The notes: generated by a model from the letters alone, not told the origin. A stretch of DNA of 28,404 nucleotides from CAYWJT01 sp964458655 (GCA_964458655.1 CAYWJT010000038.1:1-28404), one strand, 5' to 3'; shown: positions 7,973 through 16,084, numbered from the stretch's first letter. Numbers and translations: made by a program.

Positions 7973-9283
7973 TCACGACTGCTTCCGCGCGTATGACCGC
8001 GCGATCGACTGGTAAACGAGCGCCTTCAGCTTGGCCTGGAAATCGGCCGCCGCGGCCGGGACCGGCAGGAGCTGGGTCATGAAGACGCAGACCAGCTTCT
8101 CCGCCGGGTCCACCCAGTAGGTCGTGAAGTAGGCGCCGCCCCAGCCGAAAGCGCCCACCGAACCGGGGTCGGAGCCTTTGCCGAGGTCTTCGGTCACCCA
8201 GAAACCAAGGCCGAACCCCTGGTCGCCGTAGAGCCGGCCGACGTGGTTCACCGTCATCAGCTCGACCGACTTGGGGCTGAGGACACGGACGCCGCCGAGC
8301 TCGCCGCCGTTGGCCAGCATCTGGAGGAAGCGGGCGTAGTCCTCGGCCGTGGAGAGAAGCCCGGCGCCGCCGGAAAAGCATTTCCGCGGCCCTACGAAGT
8401 AGCTGCTCTTCTCCGGCCGCTCGACGAGCTCGAGCGCGCCGTCCTTGCCGGCGCCGAAAACCGGCGTGAATTTCCCGAGCTTGGACTCCGGCAGGAAGAA
8501 ATGGGTGTCGGCCATGCCCAGCGGCCCCGTGATCCGGCTTTCGATGAAGGCGGCCAGGCTCTGTCCGGAAACGACCTCGACCAGGTAGCCGAGGATGTCG
8601 ATGTTGAAGCCGTAAACCCACTTCTCGCCCGGCTGGGCGTCGAAGGGCAGCTTGGCCAGACGCTTGACGCAGTCGCCGATGGGCTCGTCCTTGTCGGCAA
8701 AGAACCAGCCCTGGACCCCGGCCTCCTTGTAGAGCGCCTGGGCCGGGCCGTAGCCGTAGGAGATGCCGGCCGTGTGCGTCAGAAGGTCGCGGACGGTGAT
8801 GGGCCTTTTCGCCGGCACGACGCTCCAACCGGTGGCGCCTTTCTCGGGCGGCTGGACGGCCACGGTCGTCTCCTTGAACTCAGGTATGTACTTGGAGACG
8901 CGGTCGCCGAGAAGCAGCTTCCCTTCCTCCATCAGCATCATGACGGCGACGCTCGTCAGGGCCTTGCTCTGCGAGGCTATCCTGAATATGGCGTTCGTCG
9001 GCATCGGCGTCTTCTTTTCCGGGTCGAGCAGGCCGAAGGACCTGAAGTAGGCGGCCTTGCCGTCGCGGACGAGCAGGATCACGGCCCCGGGCAGCCTCCC
9101 CGCCGAAACGTATTCCTGGGTGACGGCGGTCAGGCGTTCCAGGCGCTCGGCTGAGAGGCCCACCTCGGCCGGTCTGGCCTGAGGGAAGGCGGCGGCCGCC
9201 AGCCCGGCCGGAACGGCGAGCCATATCAAGATCAAGATGAAAGAAAAAAGCTTTTGCCTTGACGACGTTTCCCGAGTTCTCAT
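7973..9283 (-). CDS. Exported serine hydrolase, family VIII esterase / class C beta-lactamase-like
   Basis: A 436-residue protein with a Sec signal peptide (residues 1 to about 33, hydrophobic core FSFILILIWLAVPAGLAAAA) and a beta-lactamase/penicillin-binding-type transpeptidase fold. The nucleophile motif SxxK is S104-Q-S-K107. The Tyr motif region WVYGFNIDILGYLVE lacks the Y-x-N of true class C beta-lactamases and resembles EstB-type family VIII carboxylesterases. So does FGWGGAYFTTYWVDP near the C-terminus, where WGG replaces KTG. It probably hydrolyses ester or peptide-like bonds in the periplasm. The start is ATG 9283, which has AAAGGAG (9298-9292) 8 nt upstream. An in-frame GTG at 9301 would add six residues but overlaps this ribosome binding site. 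It is convergent with pckG and divergent from the RluA-type gene. Confidence 0.88.
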   Translation of the reverse strand: MRTRETSSRQKLFSFILILIWLAVPAGLAAAAFPQARPAEVGLSAERLERLTAVTQEYVSAGRLPGAVILLVRDGKAAYFRSFGLLDPEKKTPMPTNAIFRIASQSKALTSVAVMMLMEEGKLLLGDRVSKYIPEFKETTVAVQPPEKGATGWSVVPAKRPITVRDLLTHTAGISYGYGPAQALYKEAGVQGWFFADKDEPIGDCVKRLAKLPFDAQPGEKWVYGFNIDILGYLVEVVSGQSLAAFIESRITGPLGMADTHFFLPESKLGKFTPVFGAGKDGALELVERPEKSSYFVGPRKCFSGGAGLLSTAEDYARFLQMLANGGELGGVRVLSPKSVELMTVNHVGRLYGDQGFGLGFWVTEDLGKGSDPGSVGAFGWGGAYFTTYWVDPAEKLVCVFMTQLLPVPAAAADFQAKLKALVYQSIARSYARKQS

Positions 9284-9369
9284 GTTCTGCGCTCCTTTCA
9301 CCGAATACTAAGCCGACGCGGGGGCGTTGTCAAAGGCCTGTTTAAAGGCCGGGCTCGAGCGCCTCAATG

Positions 9370-9395
9370 CCGGCCGGCCGGCGACGGCCGGCTGG
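9370..9395. other. GC-rich hairpin with GCGA (GNRA) tetraloop between divergent genes
   Basis: GCCGGCCG (9373-9380), loop GCGA (9381-9384) and CGGCCGGC (9385-9392) form a perfect 8-bp stem. It extends to 11 bp with one G-U pair (9370-9395). No T-run follows on either strand. It lies between two divergent genes, so it is not a terminator for either. Confidence 0.5.
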
Positions 9396-9427
9396 AAAAC
9401 GGGCCGCTTCTCGTATATCATGCCGTC

Positions 9428-10093
9428 ATGGACGGAGAAAGGAAGCCTGGCACGGTGGCCATACTGTTCGAGAACGACGATTACATCGCCGTCGACAAGC
9501 CGGAGGGCGTCGTGTCCCTGGCCGAGGCCGGCCGGGGCGGACTGCCGGAACTGCTGAAGGAGCGTCATCCCGGAAAGCTCTACCCGGTGCACCGGCTGGA
9601 CAAGGAAGCGAGCGGCGTCATCGTCTTCGCCAAGAACGCCGAGGCCCACCGGCACCTCAACCAGGAGTTCGACCGCCGCCGGGTCAAGAAAACCTATCTG
9701 CTCGTCCTGCACGGACGGCTGAGGACGCGCAAGGGGAAGATCGACAAGCCCATCCGGGAGTTCGGCTCCGGCCGGATGGGCGTGGACCGGACTTACGGCA
9801 AGGCTTCGCTCACGGAATACGAGGCCGTGGAAACGCTCAAGGACTACACGGTCGTCAGGGCCGTCCCGCTCACCGGCAGGCGCCACCAGCTCCGGGTCCA
9901 CTTCTACAGCATCGGGCATCCCGTAGTGGGCGACCGGCGCTACGGCGAACGGCAGACCCAGGAAGCCTATCCCCGGCTGATGCTCCACGCCCTGGGCATC
10001 ACCTTCGGCCTTCCCTCGGGCGAGAGTCTCAGCGTCGAAGCGCCGGTCCCGCCTTCCTTCAGCAGTCAGCTCGAGGCCTTGCGCCGGTCCTGA
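9428..10093 (+). CDS. RluA-family RNA pseudouridine synthase
   Basis: A 221-residue enzyme that isomerises uridine to pseudouridine in rRNA or tRNA. The catalytic motif HRLDKEASGVIVFAK is at residues 55-69, with D58 the nucleophilic Asp. The N-terminal AVDKPEGV (21-28), the central RRRVKKTYL and the C-terminal GRRHQLRVHFYSIGHPVVGDRRYG (RNA-fold motif III) are all typical of the RluA group. No N-terminal S4 domain is present, so it belongs to the short class (RluA, TruC or YqcB-like). The target uridine cannot be predicted. The ATG at 9428 lies 8 nt after a TATATC box and lacks a ribosome binding site, so a leaderless mRNA is possible. Confidence 0.9.
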   Translation: MDGERKPGTVAILFENDDYIAVDKPEGVVSLAEAGRGGLPELLKERHPGKLYPVHRLDKEASGVIVFAKNAEAHRHLNQEFDRRRVKKTYLLVLHGRLRTRKGKIDKPIREFGSGRMGVDRTYGKASLTEYEAVETLKDYTVVRAVPLTGRRHQLRVHFYSIGHPVVGDRRYGERQTQEAYPRLMLHALGITFGLPSGESLSVEAPVPPSFSSQLEALRRS

Positions 10094-10412
10094 CCACGGA
10101 AGGCGCCGTCATTAGGGCGTCACCCCCTTTCTTCAGTGTAATCGCGACTTGTCTCGGGCTTTCTTTTTTAAACCCCATCCCTTGCGCGATATTCCCTTTT
10201 TGCCGGATTCCAGGCACAAGAGCAGCCCGCCTTCCGCGACGTCGAACGCAAGTGCCGCCGCCTGTTTAGACTGCTGGTCAGTCCCTATTGAAGGTCGAAC
10301 TGACCGCCATGTCGGATACGGTTACAGGCCGGACCGGGGCTTCCGATTTTGCTTTGGGTCCGCCGTGTGATATAAGTATTGCCCGCCTGAAATTACGGAG
10401 CTGCCCATTCCC
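10094..10412 (+). other. 319-bp gap between the rluA-type and transhydrogenase-like genes
   Basis: Locally lower GC, with T-rich patches around 10166-10172. I see no convincing gene; a 73-codon open frame at 10149-10370 shows no recognisable protein signature. An inverted repeat GGTCAGT (10276-10282) / ACTGACC (10299-10305), with a 16-nt spacer, lies about 70 bp upstream of the probable promoter (TTGCTT 10349-10354, 16-nt spacer, TATAAG 10371-10376) of the following gene. It could be an operator or a hairpin. Confidence 0.4.
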
Positions 10413-11831
10413 GTGAACGAACTCGACCTGATCGTCATCGGCGGAGGCGAGGCCGGTATCGCGGCCGCCCTCCGCGGCGCCCAGCTCGGGGCCGAAGTCT
10501 GCCTTATCGACCGCGAGCAGGAGCTCGGCGGCGGCTGCGTCAAAACAGGCACCCTGCCGAGCAAGACCCTGAGCAACGCCGCCCGCTTCCTCGAGAGCCT
10601 GAAGAACGCCAAACGCTACGGCATCCGGCTCGAAGAGAACCCCAGGCCCGATTTCAAGGCCATCCTGGAAAGCCGCCACAAGACGACCCTGTGCGAGCTC
10701 GGGGTCCTGGCCACGCATATCAAGAGGAGCGGAATAGAGGTCATCAAGGGCGAGGCTTCCTTCGCCGGGCCGAAAGCGGTCGTGGTGCGGAAACCGGACG
10801 GCGGCCGTCTCGAGCTCGGAGCCGCCCGTTTCATCATCGCCGCCGGCTCCCGGCCGGTCGAACTGCCCGGCCTTGAGTACGACGGCAGAACCGTCATCTC
10901 GACCGACGAACTGACTTCCAGGGAGCGCATCCCGGAGAGGATGCTCATCGTCGGGGCCGGGGTCGTCGGCTGCGAAATGGCTTTCATCTTCCGGGCCCTC
11001 GGCGCCGCGGTGACCCTGGTCGAGAAGACTCCGTCCGCCCTGCCCGGACTGGACCGTGACATAGCGGCCGTGATCGCCAGGGAATTCAAGAGACGCGGCA
11101 TCGAGTTCCTGCCCACGACGACCGTGGACCGGGCCGAGTCGGCGGGCCCGGACCGCGTCAGGGCCTCCCTTTCCGACGGGAAGACGGCCGAGGCGGACTT
11201 CGTCCTGGTCGCGGCCGGACGCATCCCCAACACTTCTGGCCTGAACCTGGCCGCGGCCGGGGTCGAAACGGGCGCGCGGTCGGAGGTCCTGGTCGACGAA
11301 CGCATGGCCACGAGCGCGGCCGGCATATACGCCGCCGGCGACGTGCTCAGCCGCATCATGCTTTCCTCGGTGGCCGTGGTCGAAGCCCGGGTGGCGGCCG
11401 AGAACGCCCTAGGCCACGCTTCAATAATGGACTACAGGGCGGCGCCCTGGGGCATCTACACCGACCCCGAGATAGGCGCCGTCGGGCTGACCGAGGAGCA
11501 GGCCGCCGCGCAGGGGACGAAAATCTTCACCGGCAGGTGCGGGCTCAACGAGCTCGTGCGCTCCTGCCTCGACGGCAACGTCACCGGCTTCATCAAGCTT
11601 ATTTTCGAAGAAGAAGGAGGCCGCCTGGTAGGCGCCCATATCGTCGGCCAGGACGCCGCGGAGCTCATCCACTTCGCGGCCGCCTGTGTCAGGCTCGGGG
11701 CGACAGCGGAGGACATAAAGGACATGATCTTCAACCACCCCACGATATCCGAGGGCTTCGCCAAAGCGGCCGCCGAGGCCGCCGGGCATCACCGCGCCGC
11801 GGCGGCGGGCCCAGGCACGAAAGCGGGTTGA
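10413..11831 (+). CDS. Soluble pyridine nucleotide transhydrogenase-like flavoprotein (SthA/Lpd superfamily)
   Basis: A 472-residue FAD-dependent pyridine nucleotide oxidoreductase. The N-terminal FAD site is GGGEAG (10-15), and the NAD(P) site IVGAGVVGCEMAF is in the middle. The second FAD motif is GIYAAGDVL, and the dimerisation domain is C-terminal. The redox segment reads GGGCVKTGTLPSK (39-51). C42 is kept, but the second Cys of the dihydrolipoyl dehydrogenase disulfide is replaced by T47, as in SthA (GGGCTHWGTIPSK). That rules out a standard dihydrolipoyl dehydrogenase and favours transhydrogenase (NADPH + NAD+ to NADP+ + NADH). Unlike SthA it retains the Lpd-type HPTISE near the C-terminus, so it is an intermediate type. 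The GTG start has CGGAG at 10396-10400. The next gene starts 2 nt after its last base, so they form an operon. Confidence 0.8.
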   Translation: MNELDLIVIGGGEAGIAAALRGAQLGAEVCLIDREQELGGGCVKTGTLPSKTLSNAARFLESLKNAKRYGIRLEENPRPDFKAILESRHKTTLCELGVLATHIKRSGIEVIKGEASFAGPKAVVVRKPDGGRLELGAARFIIAAGSRPVELPGLEYDGRTVISTDELTSRERIPERMLIVGAGVVGCEMAFIFRALGAAVTLVEKTPSALPGLDRDIAAVIAREFKRRGIEFLPTTTVDRAESAGPDRVRASLSDGKTAEADFVLVAAGRIPNTSGLNLAAAGVETGARSEVLVDERMATSAAGIYAAGDVLSRIMLSSVAVVEARVAAENALGHASIMDYRAAPWGIYTDPEIGAVGLTEEQAAAQGTKIFTGRCGLNELVRSCLDGNVTGFIKLIFEEEGGRLVGAHIVGQDAAELIHFAAACVRLGATAEDIKDMIFNHPTISEGFAKAAAEAAGHHRAAAAGPGTKAG

Positions 11832-11832
11832 A

Positions 11833-13284
11833 ATGGAAGAACCGCTGGAACGCGCGCCGACCATACTGGACCGCTCGCGCCATCCCATCTCCCGGAGGGA
11901 CATCGACCCGGACGCGCTGAAAGTCCTCTACCGGCTGCACAACCACGGCTTCATCGCCTATCTCGTCGGCGGGGCCGTGCGCGACCTGATGCTCGGCCGC
12001 AAGCCGGCCGATTTCGACATCGGAACCAACGCCCGGCCGAACCAGATAAAGAAGCTCTTCCGCAACTGCTTCCTGGTCGGACGCAGGTTCAGGCTGGCCC
12101 ATGTCCGCTTCCAGGGCGGCAAGGTCATCGAGGTCTCGACCTTCCGCAAGGGCCCCGACGGATGGAGCCCGGAGCCGGCCGCTGCCGAGCGGGGCCCGGA
12201 GGGCGCAGCAGTGGAGGCCGAGGCTGAGGCCGGCGGAGGGCTCGAAGCCGCGCTTGGAGGTCCGGAAGCGGAGGCCGCGGAGCCTGGAGCGGGCGGGTTT
12301 CCCGAGCACCGCGGCGAGCCGGCCGATGGTCGCGGAGAAGGGCCGGAAGAGGCAGCGGCCGAGCCGGCGCGCGACGAGGGGGCTGCCGGCGAACCGGCGC
12401 CCGCCGGCCACAAGGCGATCGCCTTCGGCACTCCCGCCGAGGACGCCCGCAGGCGCGACATAACCATCAACGCCCTTTTCTACGACATCGCGACCTTCGC
12501 GGTCATCGATTACGTGGGCGGCCTCGAGGACCTGGAGGCCCGCCTGGTCAGGATCATCGGCGACCCGGACGAGCGCTACGCGGAAGACCCGGTCCGCGTC
12601 TGGCGCGTCCTGCGGCATGCCGCCCGGCTCGGCTTCGACATCGAGGCCAGGACGGCCGCCGCCATCCCCGGGAACGTCGCCCGGGTCGGCCTCTGCCCGG
12701 GCGCGCGGCTGTACGAAGAGCTCTCCAAGGACCTGAAGTCCGGAAGCATGGCGCCCTTCCTCGAAAAAGCCAGGCGGCACGGACTTCTTCCCGTGATACT
12801 CGGCGGCATCGGCCGTTTCTACCAAGACTCGGACGAGAGGTTCGGACTCCTCAGACGTCTTTTCGGCCCGGCCGACCGGGTCGAGGCCGCCGGCGGCCAG
12901 CTCACCCCCACGCTGCTGCTTTCGATCCTGCTCTGGCCCTGGGCCGAACCCATCCTGGCCTCGGCCGAGGGCGACCGCCTGAAAGCCCTGCATGAAGCCT
13001 TCCGGGCGGCCGGGCCGGCCGCGCTCATCCCCAGGGCCGTCGCGGTCAACGTCTTCCAAACGCTCTACATACTCCAACACCTGCTCAAGGCCCTGGAAAC
13101 CGGCCGGGTCAAATGGGGCGTCAAGAAACGGCCCCAGTTCCCGGAAGCCTCGGCTCTGCTAGGACTGCTCAGGGAGGGCAAACTCGAAAGCGAGGAAGGC
13201 ACGTTCGACCGGCTTTACCGGTCCCGTTTCGGAAGCCGGCGGCCGCGCCGCCGCCGGAGCCGTCCGCGTCCCGGGGCCGTTTGA
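11833..13284 (+). CDS. PcnB-like poly(A) polymerase / CCA-adding-type nucleotidyltransferase with low-complexity insert
   Basis: A 483-residue class II nucleotidyltransferase. The head domain opens with RHPISRRDIDPDALKVLYRL (about 16-35), the typical start of poly(A) polymerase I (PcnB). The catalytic LVGGAVRDLMLGRKPADFDIGT (about 41-62) carries the DxD carboxylates, and LFRNCFLVGRRFRLAHVRF follows. EDARRRDITINALFYD (about 201-216) and the RNA-binding region (DPVRVWRVLRHAARLGFDIE) come next. It adds AMP residues (or CCA) to RNA 3' ends; the PcnB signature favours polyadenylation. Residues about 108-192 form an Ala/Glu/Gly/Pro-rich insert without structure, much longer than the loop usually found there. 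The C-terminus is Arg-rich (RRPRRRRSRPRP), likely for RNA binding. It is translationally linked to the transhydrogenase-like gene. Confidence 0.85.
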   Translation: MEEPLERAPTILDRSRHPISRRDIDPDALKVLYRLHNHGFIAYLVGGAVRDLMLGRKPADFDIGTNARPNQIKKLFRNCFLVGRRFRLAHVRFQGGKVIEVSTFRKGPDGWSPEPAAAERGPEGAAVEAEAEAGGGLEAALGGPEAEAAEPGAGGFPEHRGEPADGRGEGPEEAAAEPARDEGAAGEPAPAGHKAIAFGTPAEDARRRDITINALFYDIATFAVIDYVGGLEDLEARLVRIIGDPDERYAEDPVRVWRVLRHAARLGFDIEARTAAAIPGNVARVGLCPGARLYEELSKDLKSGSMAPFLEKARRHGLLPVILGGIGRFYQDSDERFGLLRRLFGPADRVEAAGGQLTPTLLLSILLWPWAEPILASAEGDRLKALHEAFRAAGPAALIPRAVAVNVFQTLYILQHLLKALETGRVKWGVKKRPQFPEASALLGLLREGKLESEEGTFDRLYRSRFGSRRPRRRRSRPRPGAV

Positions 13285-13287
13285 CAT

Positions 13288-13317
13288 TTGCGCCGCGGGC
13301 CCGGCGTCCTCTATAAT
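13288..13317 (+). promoter_or_regulatory. Putative promoter of the VKOR-DsbA gene
   Basis: Consensus TATAAT (13312-13317) with TTGCGC (13288-13293) 18 nt upstream. A perfect TTGACA (13281-13286) overlaps the stop codon of the preceding gene, but its 25-nt spacing to the TATAAT is too long. The predicted start site is about 13324, just before the ribosome binding site AAGGAG (13338-13343). Confidence 0.5.
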
Positions 13318-13350
13318 TGGATGCTGTCGGAACATCCAAGGAGCACGGAG

Positions 13351-14628
13351 ATGAAGATGGAATACTACAGGAACCGCAGCCTGACGCTGGGCGGCCTGAC
13401 CATCCCCAGGCTGTTGAGCTTCCTTTCCGGGGCCGGCATGATCGCGGCCTCGGTCCTGACCATCCAGCACTTCTTCGCGGCCAACTACCCCGAGACCATC
13501 TTCACCGGCTCCTTCTGCGACATAAGCGCCTTCTTCAACTGCGACAGCTCGGCCTTCTCCGGCATCGCCCAGGTCATGGGCGTGCCGCTCGGCTATTTCG
13601 GCCTGTTCATGGGCTCGCTCATCGTCCTCGGCACCATCATCCCCTCGGAGGCCTTCGAGCGGACGAACAAGTTCCTTTCGCTCGGCAATTTCCTCGGCGT
13701 CATCGCCCTGCTGCTCTACTCGGTCTTCTATCTCAAGAGCCTCTGCCTGCTCTGCTCCGGCTACTATCTCTTCTCCATCTTCAACTTCATCCTGTTCGCG
13801 GTCTACGGCATCGACGGCGACCGGGCCTCCCTATTAGACCGCTACTTCCGGCCATCCTTCCGGCTGCTCGTCGTCTTCGCCATGGTCGCCCTGGCCGGGG
13901 CCTACGGCTTCGTCCTCTACCATGACGCCCGGAAACAGGCCCAGACCGGCACGGCCCTGAGCATCGTCAAGGAGTACTACGAGCTGCCCAAGGTCAACCT
14001 GCCCAGCTACATCTCGCCCTACTGGTCGGTCCGCTCGACCGAGAAGTTCGAGGACGCGGCCATCCAGGTCGTCGAATACGGCGACTTCCTCTGCTCCGAC
14101 TGCCTCTATCTCAACGAACAGCTCCAGAAGCTCAAGCAGGAGTTCGCGGGCAAGATCAACGTGGCCTTCCAGTTCTTCCCGCTCGAGGGCAAGTGCAACC
14201 AGGTCGTCGAGAAGGACATCCACCCCGGTGCCTGCGAGCTGGCCTGCATCGCAGCGGCTGTCCCGGACCGCTTCGCCGAGATCCACGACGAGATCTGGGC
14301 CAACTTCAGGCAGGCCCGCTCGCCCGAGTGGCGGGCCGAGCTAGCCAGAAGGTACGGCGTGGAGCGGGCGGCCGGCGACCCGGCCGTCCAGGAGATCGTC
14401 GCCCGCAGCATCAGAACCGGCGCCGAGTACGAGAGGACCTCCGACAAGTACTCCTACGGCATCCGCTCGACCCCGACCATGATCATAAACAACAGGATGG
14501 TCATAGGCACCCTCCCCTATCATCACCTGCGGGCCATTTTCCAGGCCCTGGTCGAGGAGCGCGAAAGCGGCTCCCGGAAGTTCCTGGAAAGCTGGGTGCC
14601 CTCGCCGAAGGCCCGGAGGAAGCGCTGA
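13351..14628 (+). CDS. Vitamin K epoxide reductase (VKOR) - DsbA/thioredoxin fusion, disulfide-forming system
   Basis: A 425-residue fusion of an integral membrane VKOR domain (about 1-195, with 4-5 transmembrane helices) and an exported thioredoxin-like DsbA domain (about 225-415). The VKOR part has the loop cysteines C56 and C64 (SFCDISAFFNCDSSAFS) and the CxxC C132-L-L-C135 that hands electrons to quinone. The DsbA part has C248-S-D-C251 in YGDFLCSDCLYL and the cis-Pro motif STPTMII. Such fusions oxidise periplasmic proteins in bacteria lacking DsbB. The disulfides could serve exported neighbours such as the pilus proteins. Start ATG 13351 is 7 nt after AAGGAG (13338-13343). An upstream in-frame ATG at 13321 sits directly on the promoter. 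The tRNA-dihydrouridine synthase gene follows after 22 nt. Confidence 0.92.
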   Translation: MKMEYYRNRSLTLGGLTIPRLLSFLSGAGMIAASVLTIQHFFAANYPETIFTGSFCDISAFFNCDSSAFSGIAQVMGVPLGYFGLFMGSLIVLGTIIPSEAFERTNKFLSLGNFLGVIALLLYSVFYLKSLCLLCSGYYLFSIFNFILFAVYGIDGDRASLLDRYFRPSFRLLVVFAMVALAGAYGFVLYHDARKQAQTGTALSIVKEYYELPKVNLPSYISPYWSVRSTEKFEDAAIQVVEYGDFLCSDCLYLNEQLQKLKQEFAGKINVAFQFFPLEGKCNQVVEKDIHPGACELACIAAAVPDRFAEIHDEIWANFRQARSPEWRAELARRYGVERAAGDPAVQEIVARSIRTGAEYERTSDKYSYGIRSTPTMIINNRMVIGTLPYHHLRAIFQALVEERESGSRKFLESWVPSPKARRKR

Positions 14629-14650
14629 CGCCGCTGCGGGGTTTCGCGCA

Positions 14651-15640
14651 GTGAACGGGATCCCAGGGCCTCTCCGCATAGGCCCTCTCGTCATAGAGTT
14701 CCCCGTGGCGCTGGCGCCGCTGGCCGGCTACACCGACGCCGCCTACCGGCTGGTCTGCCGGGAATGTGGGGCCGGCTTCACCGCCACGGGCGTCCTGCTC
14801 GACAGGTCCGTGCTCCACGAGTCCAAGGCCAGGCGCGAGATGCTGGCCCTCGACCCGGCCGACCATCCCGTCGCCGCCCAGGTCATGGGCAGCGAGCCGG
14901 CGACCATGGCCGAGGCCGCCGCTTTGCTCGCCGGAAACGGCTTCGACGTCATCGACCTAAACTTCGCCTGCCCGGTGCGCAAGGTGCTGGCCAGGCGGCG
15001 GGGCGGCTGGCTGATGCGGGACCCGGCCAGGGCCCTGGAGATGATCAAGGCCGTCCGGTCGGCGGTTCCGGGCACGCCGGTAACGGTGAAGCTGCGCAAG
15101 TCCTTCTCCGACGACGGTCGGGACGAGCGGGCCTTCTGGTCGATAGCAGCAGGGGCTTTCGAGCTCGGCGCGGCCGCCGTCACGGTGCACGCCCGGAGCG
15201 TCGAGCAAGGCTACCGGAGGCAGGCCGACTACGCCTTCCTGGCCCGGGTCAAGGCGGCCTTCGGAGAAGGCACGGTGATCGGCTCGGGCGACCTGCTGAC
15301 CCCGCCCGACATCTTCAGGATGTTCCGCGAAACCAGCGTCGACGGCGTCTCGGTGGCCAGGGGCGCCATCGGCAACCCCTGGTTCTTCAGGCACGTCCGG
15401 GACCTGGCCGCCGGCAGGGAGCCGCGGCCGCCGGGGCTCGCGGAGCAGCGCTCGCTCATCGAGCGGCACTACAGCCTCAGCGTCAGGTTCTTCGGCGAGG
15501 CGCGCGGCTTCCGCAAGATGCGCAATTTCGGGATCATGTACGCACGCCTCCATCCCGCCGCCCGTGAAGTGAAAATGGCCTTCGTCGAGGTGAAGTCGCC
15601 GGAAGAATGGCGCCGGGTCCTCGAGCGCTATTACGCCTGA
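14651..15640 (+). CDS. tRNA-dihydrouridine synthase (Dus family)
   Basis: A 329-residue FMN-dependent enzyme reducing uridine to dihydrouridine in tRNA with NADPH. The TIM-barrel opening VALAPLAGYTDAAYR (about 19-33) binds FMN. The catalytic Cys is C107 in DLNFACPVRKV. VTVKLRKSF, VTVHARS and IGSGDL and the phosphate-binding SVARGAIGNPWFF follow in the order usual for DusA/B/C-type proteins. The C-terminal helical RNA-binding domain ends at VLERYYA. Closest by motif style to the DusB/Dus-nifR3 group, but the target position is not clear. The start is GTG 14651, 22 nt after the VKOR-DsbA stop, with only a weak G-rich ribosome binding site, so translation may depend on the upstream gene. Confidence 0.92.
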   Translation: MNGIPGPLRIGPLVIEFPVALAPLAGYTDAAYRLVCRECGAGFTATGVLLDRSVLHESKARREMLALDPADHPVAAQVMGSEPATMAEAAALLAGNGFDVIDLNFACPVRKVLARRRGGWLMRDPARALEMIKAVRSAVPGTPVTVKLRKSFSDDGRDERAFWSIAAGAFELGAAAVTVHARSVEQGYRRQADYAFLARVKAAFGEGTVIGSGDLLTPPDIFRMFRETSVDGVSVARGAIGNPWFFRHVRDLAAGREPRPPGLAEQRSLIERHYSLSVRFFGEARGFRKMRNFGIMYARLHPAAREVKMAFVEVKSPEEWRRVLERYYA

Positions 15641-15655
15641 AGGAGTCGGGCAGGG

Positions 15656-15681
15656 TCCCGTTCCCGCTTTCCCGAACGGGA
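15656..15681. terminator. Possible bidirectional hairpin between convergent genes
   Basis: TCCCGTTC (15656-15663) and GAACGGGA (15674-15681) form an 8-bp stem with a 10-nt loop in the 75-bp space between the dus gene and the convergent small membrane protein gene. There is no clear T-run, so intrinsic termination is uncertain. Confidence 0.4.
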
Positions 15682-15715
15682 AGAGCCTCCGGGATGGGAA
15701 ACGGCGGCGAAAATA

Positions 15716-16078
15716 CTAGAACGGGATTTCCGTCGCGCTCTCGCTCGCGGCCGTGGTCAGGTAGAGCGAGCCGGCCTGGATTATGATGAAGACGACAAAG
15801 GCCATGATGACCATGGCCAGCGCTATGAGCAGCGCGCCCTTCAGGCCCGACACCTTGTAGCCCAGCCCCTGAGGCGAGAAGACGTCGAAGAACCACTTGC
15901 CCAGGTAGATGAGCAGGATGGTCAAGCCGATGGCCAACCGGTAAACGCTGGAGGCGCCTTTCTCGTAGTCGGACCGGTCGATCTTGAAGAACGGCTCGAG
16001 CAGGATTACAGCTATGCCCAGGAGGACCATGGCTATGAGGACGCCGGGGAGTTTTTTCCAATCCAGGGTGAGCTTCAT
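15716..16078 (-). CDS. Small three-helix membrane protein of unknown function
   Basis: A 120-residue protein that I do not recognise. Three hydrophobic stretches are visible: LPGVLIAMVLLGIAVILLEPFF (about 10-31), VYRLAIGLTILLIYLGKWFF and GALLIALAMVIMAFVVFIII. Short charged loops lie between them (KIDRSDYEKG; SPQGLGYKVSGLKG). The start ATG 16078 is 7 nt after a consensus TATAAT on the minus strand (16090-16085) and has no ribosome binding site, so the mRNA may be leaderless. In-frame ATG 16093 and TTG 16096 lie within or ahead of that box and are less likely. It lies between convergent dus and the co-directional M55 peptidase gene, with 213 nt to the latter, so it is probably its own unit. Confidence 0.65.
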   Translation of the reverse strand: MKLTLDWKKLPGVLIAMVLLGIAVILLEPFFKIDRSDYEKGASSVYRLAIGLTILLIYLGKWFFDVFSPQGLGYKVSGLKGALLIALAMVIMAFVVFIIIQAGSLYLTTAASESATEIPF

Positions 16079-16084
16079 GGGGGT

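Noticed and set aside
6154..8082. 642-codon open frame on plus
   Set aside because: It overlaps pckG in another frame, is Arg/Pro/Gly-rich and has no domain; pckG is unambiguous.
10149..10370. Small 73-codon frame in the gap before the transhydrogenase-like gene
   Set aside because: No ribosome binding site, no recognisable sequence, and it overlaps the likely promoter region.
13281..13286. Perfect TTGACA as -35 of the VKOR-DsbA promoter
   Set aside because: It lies 25 nt from the TATAAT, too far for a standard promoter; it overlaps the previous stop codon and is probably coincidental.
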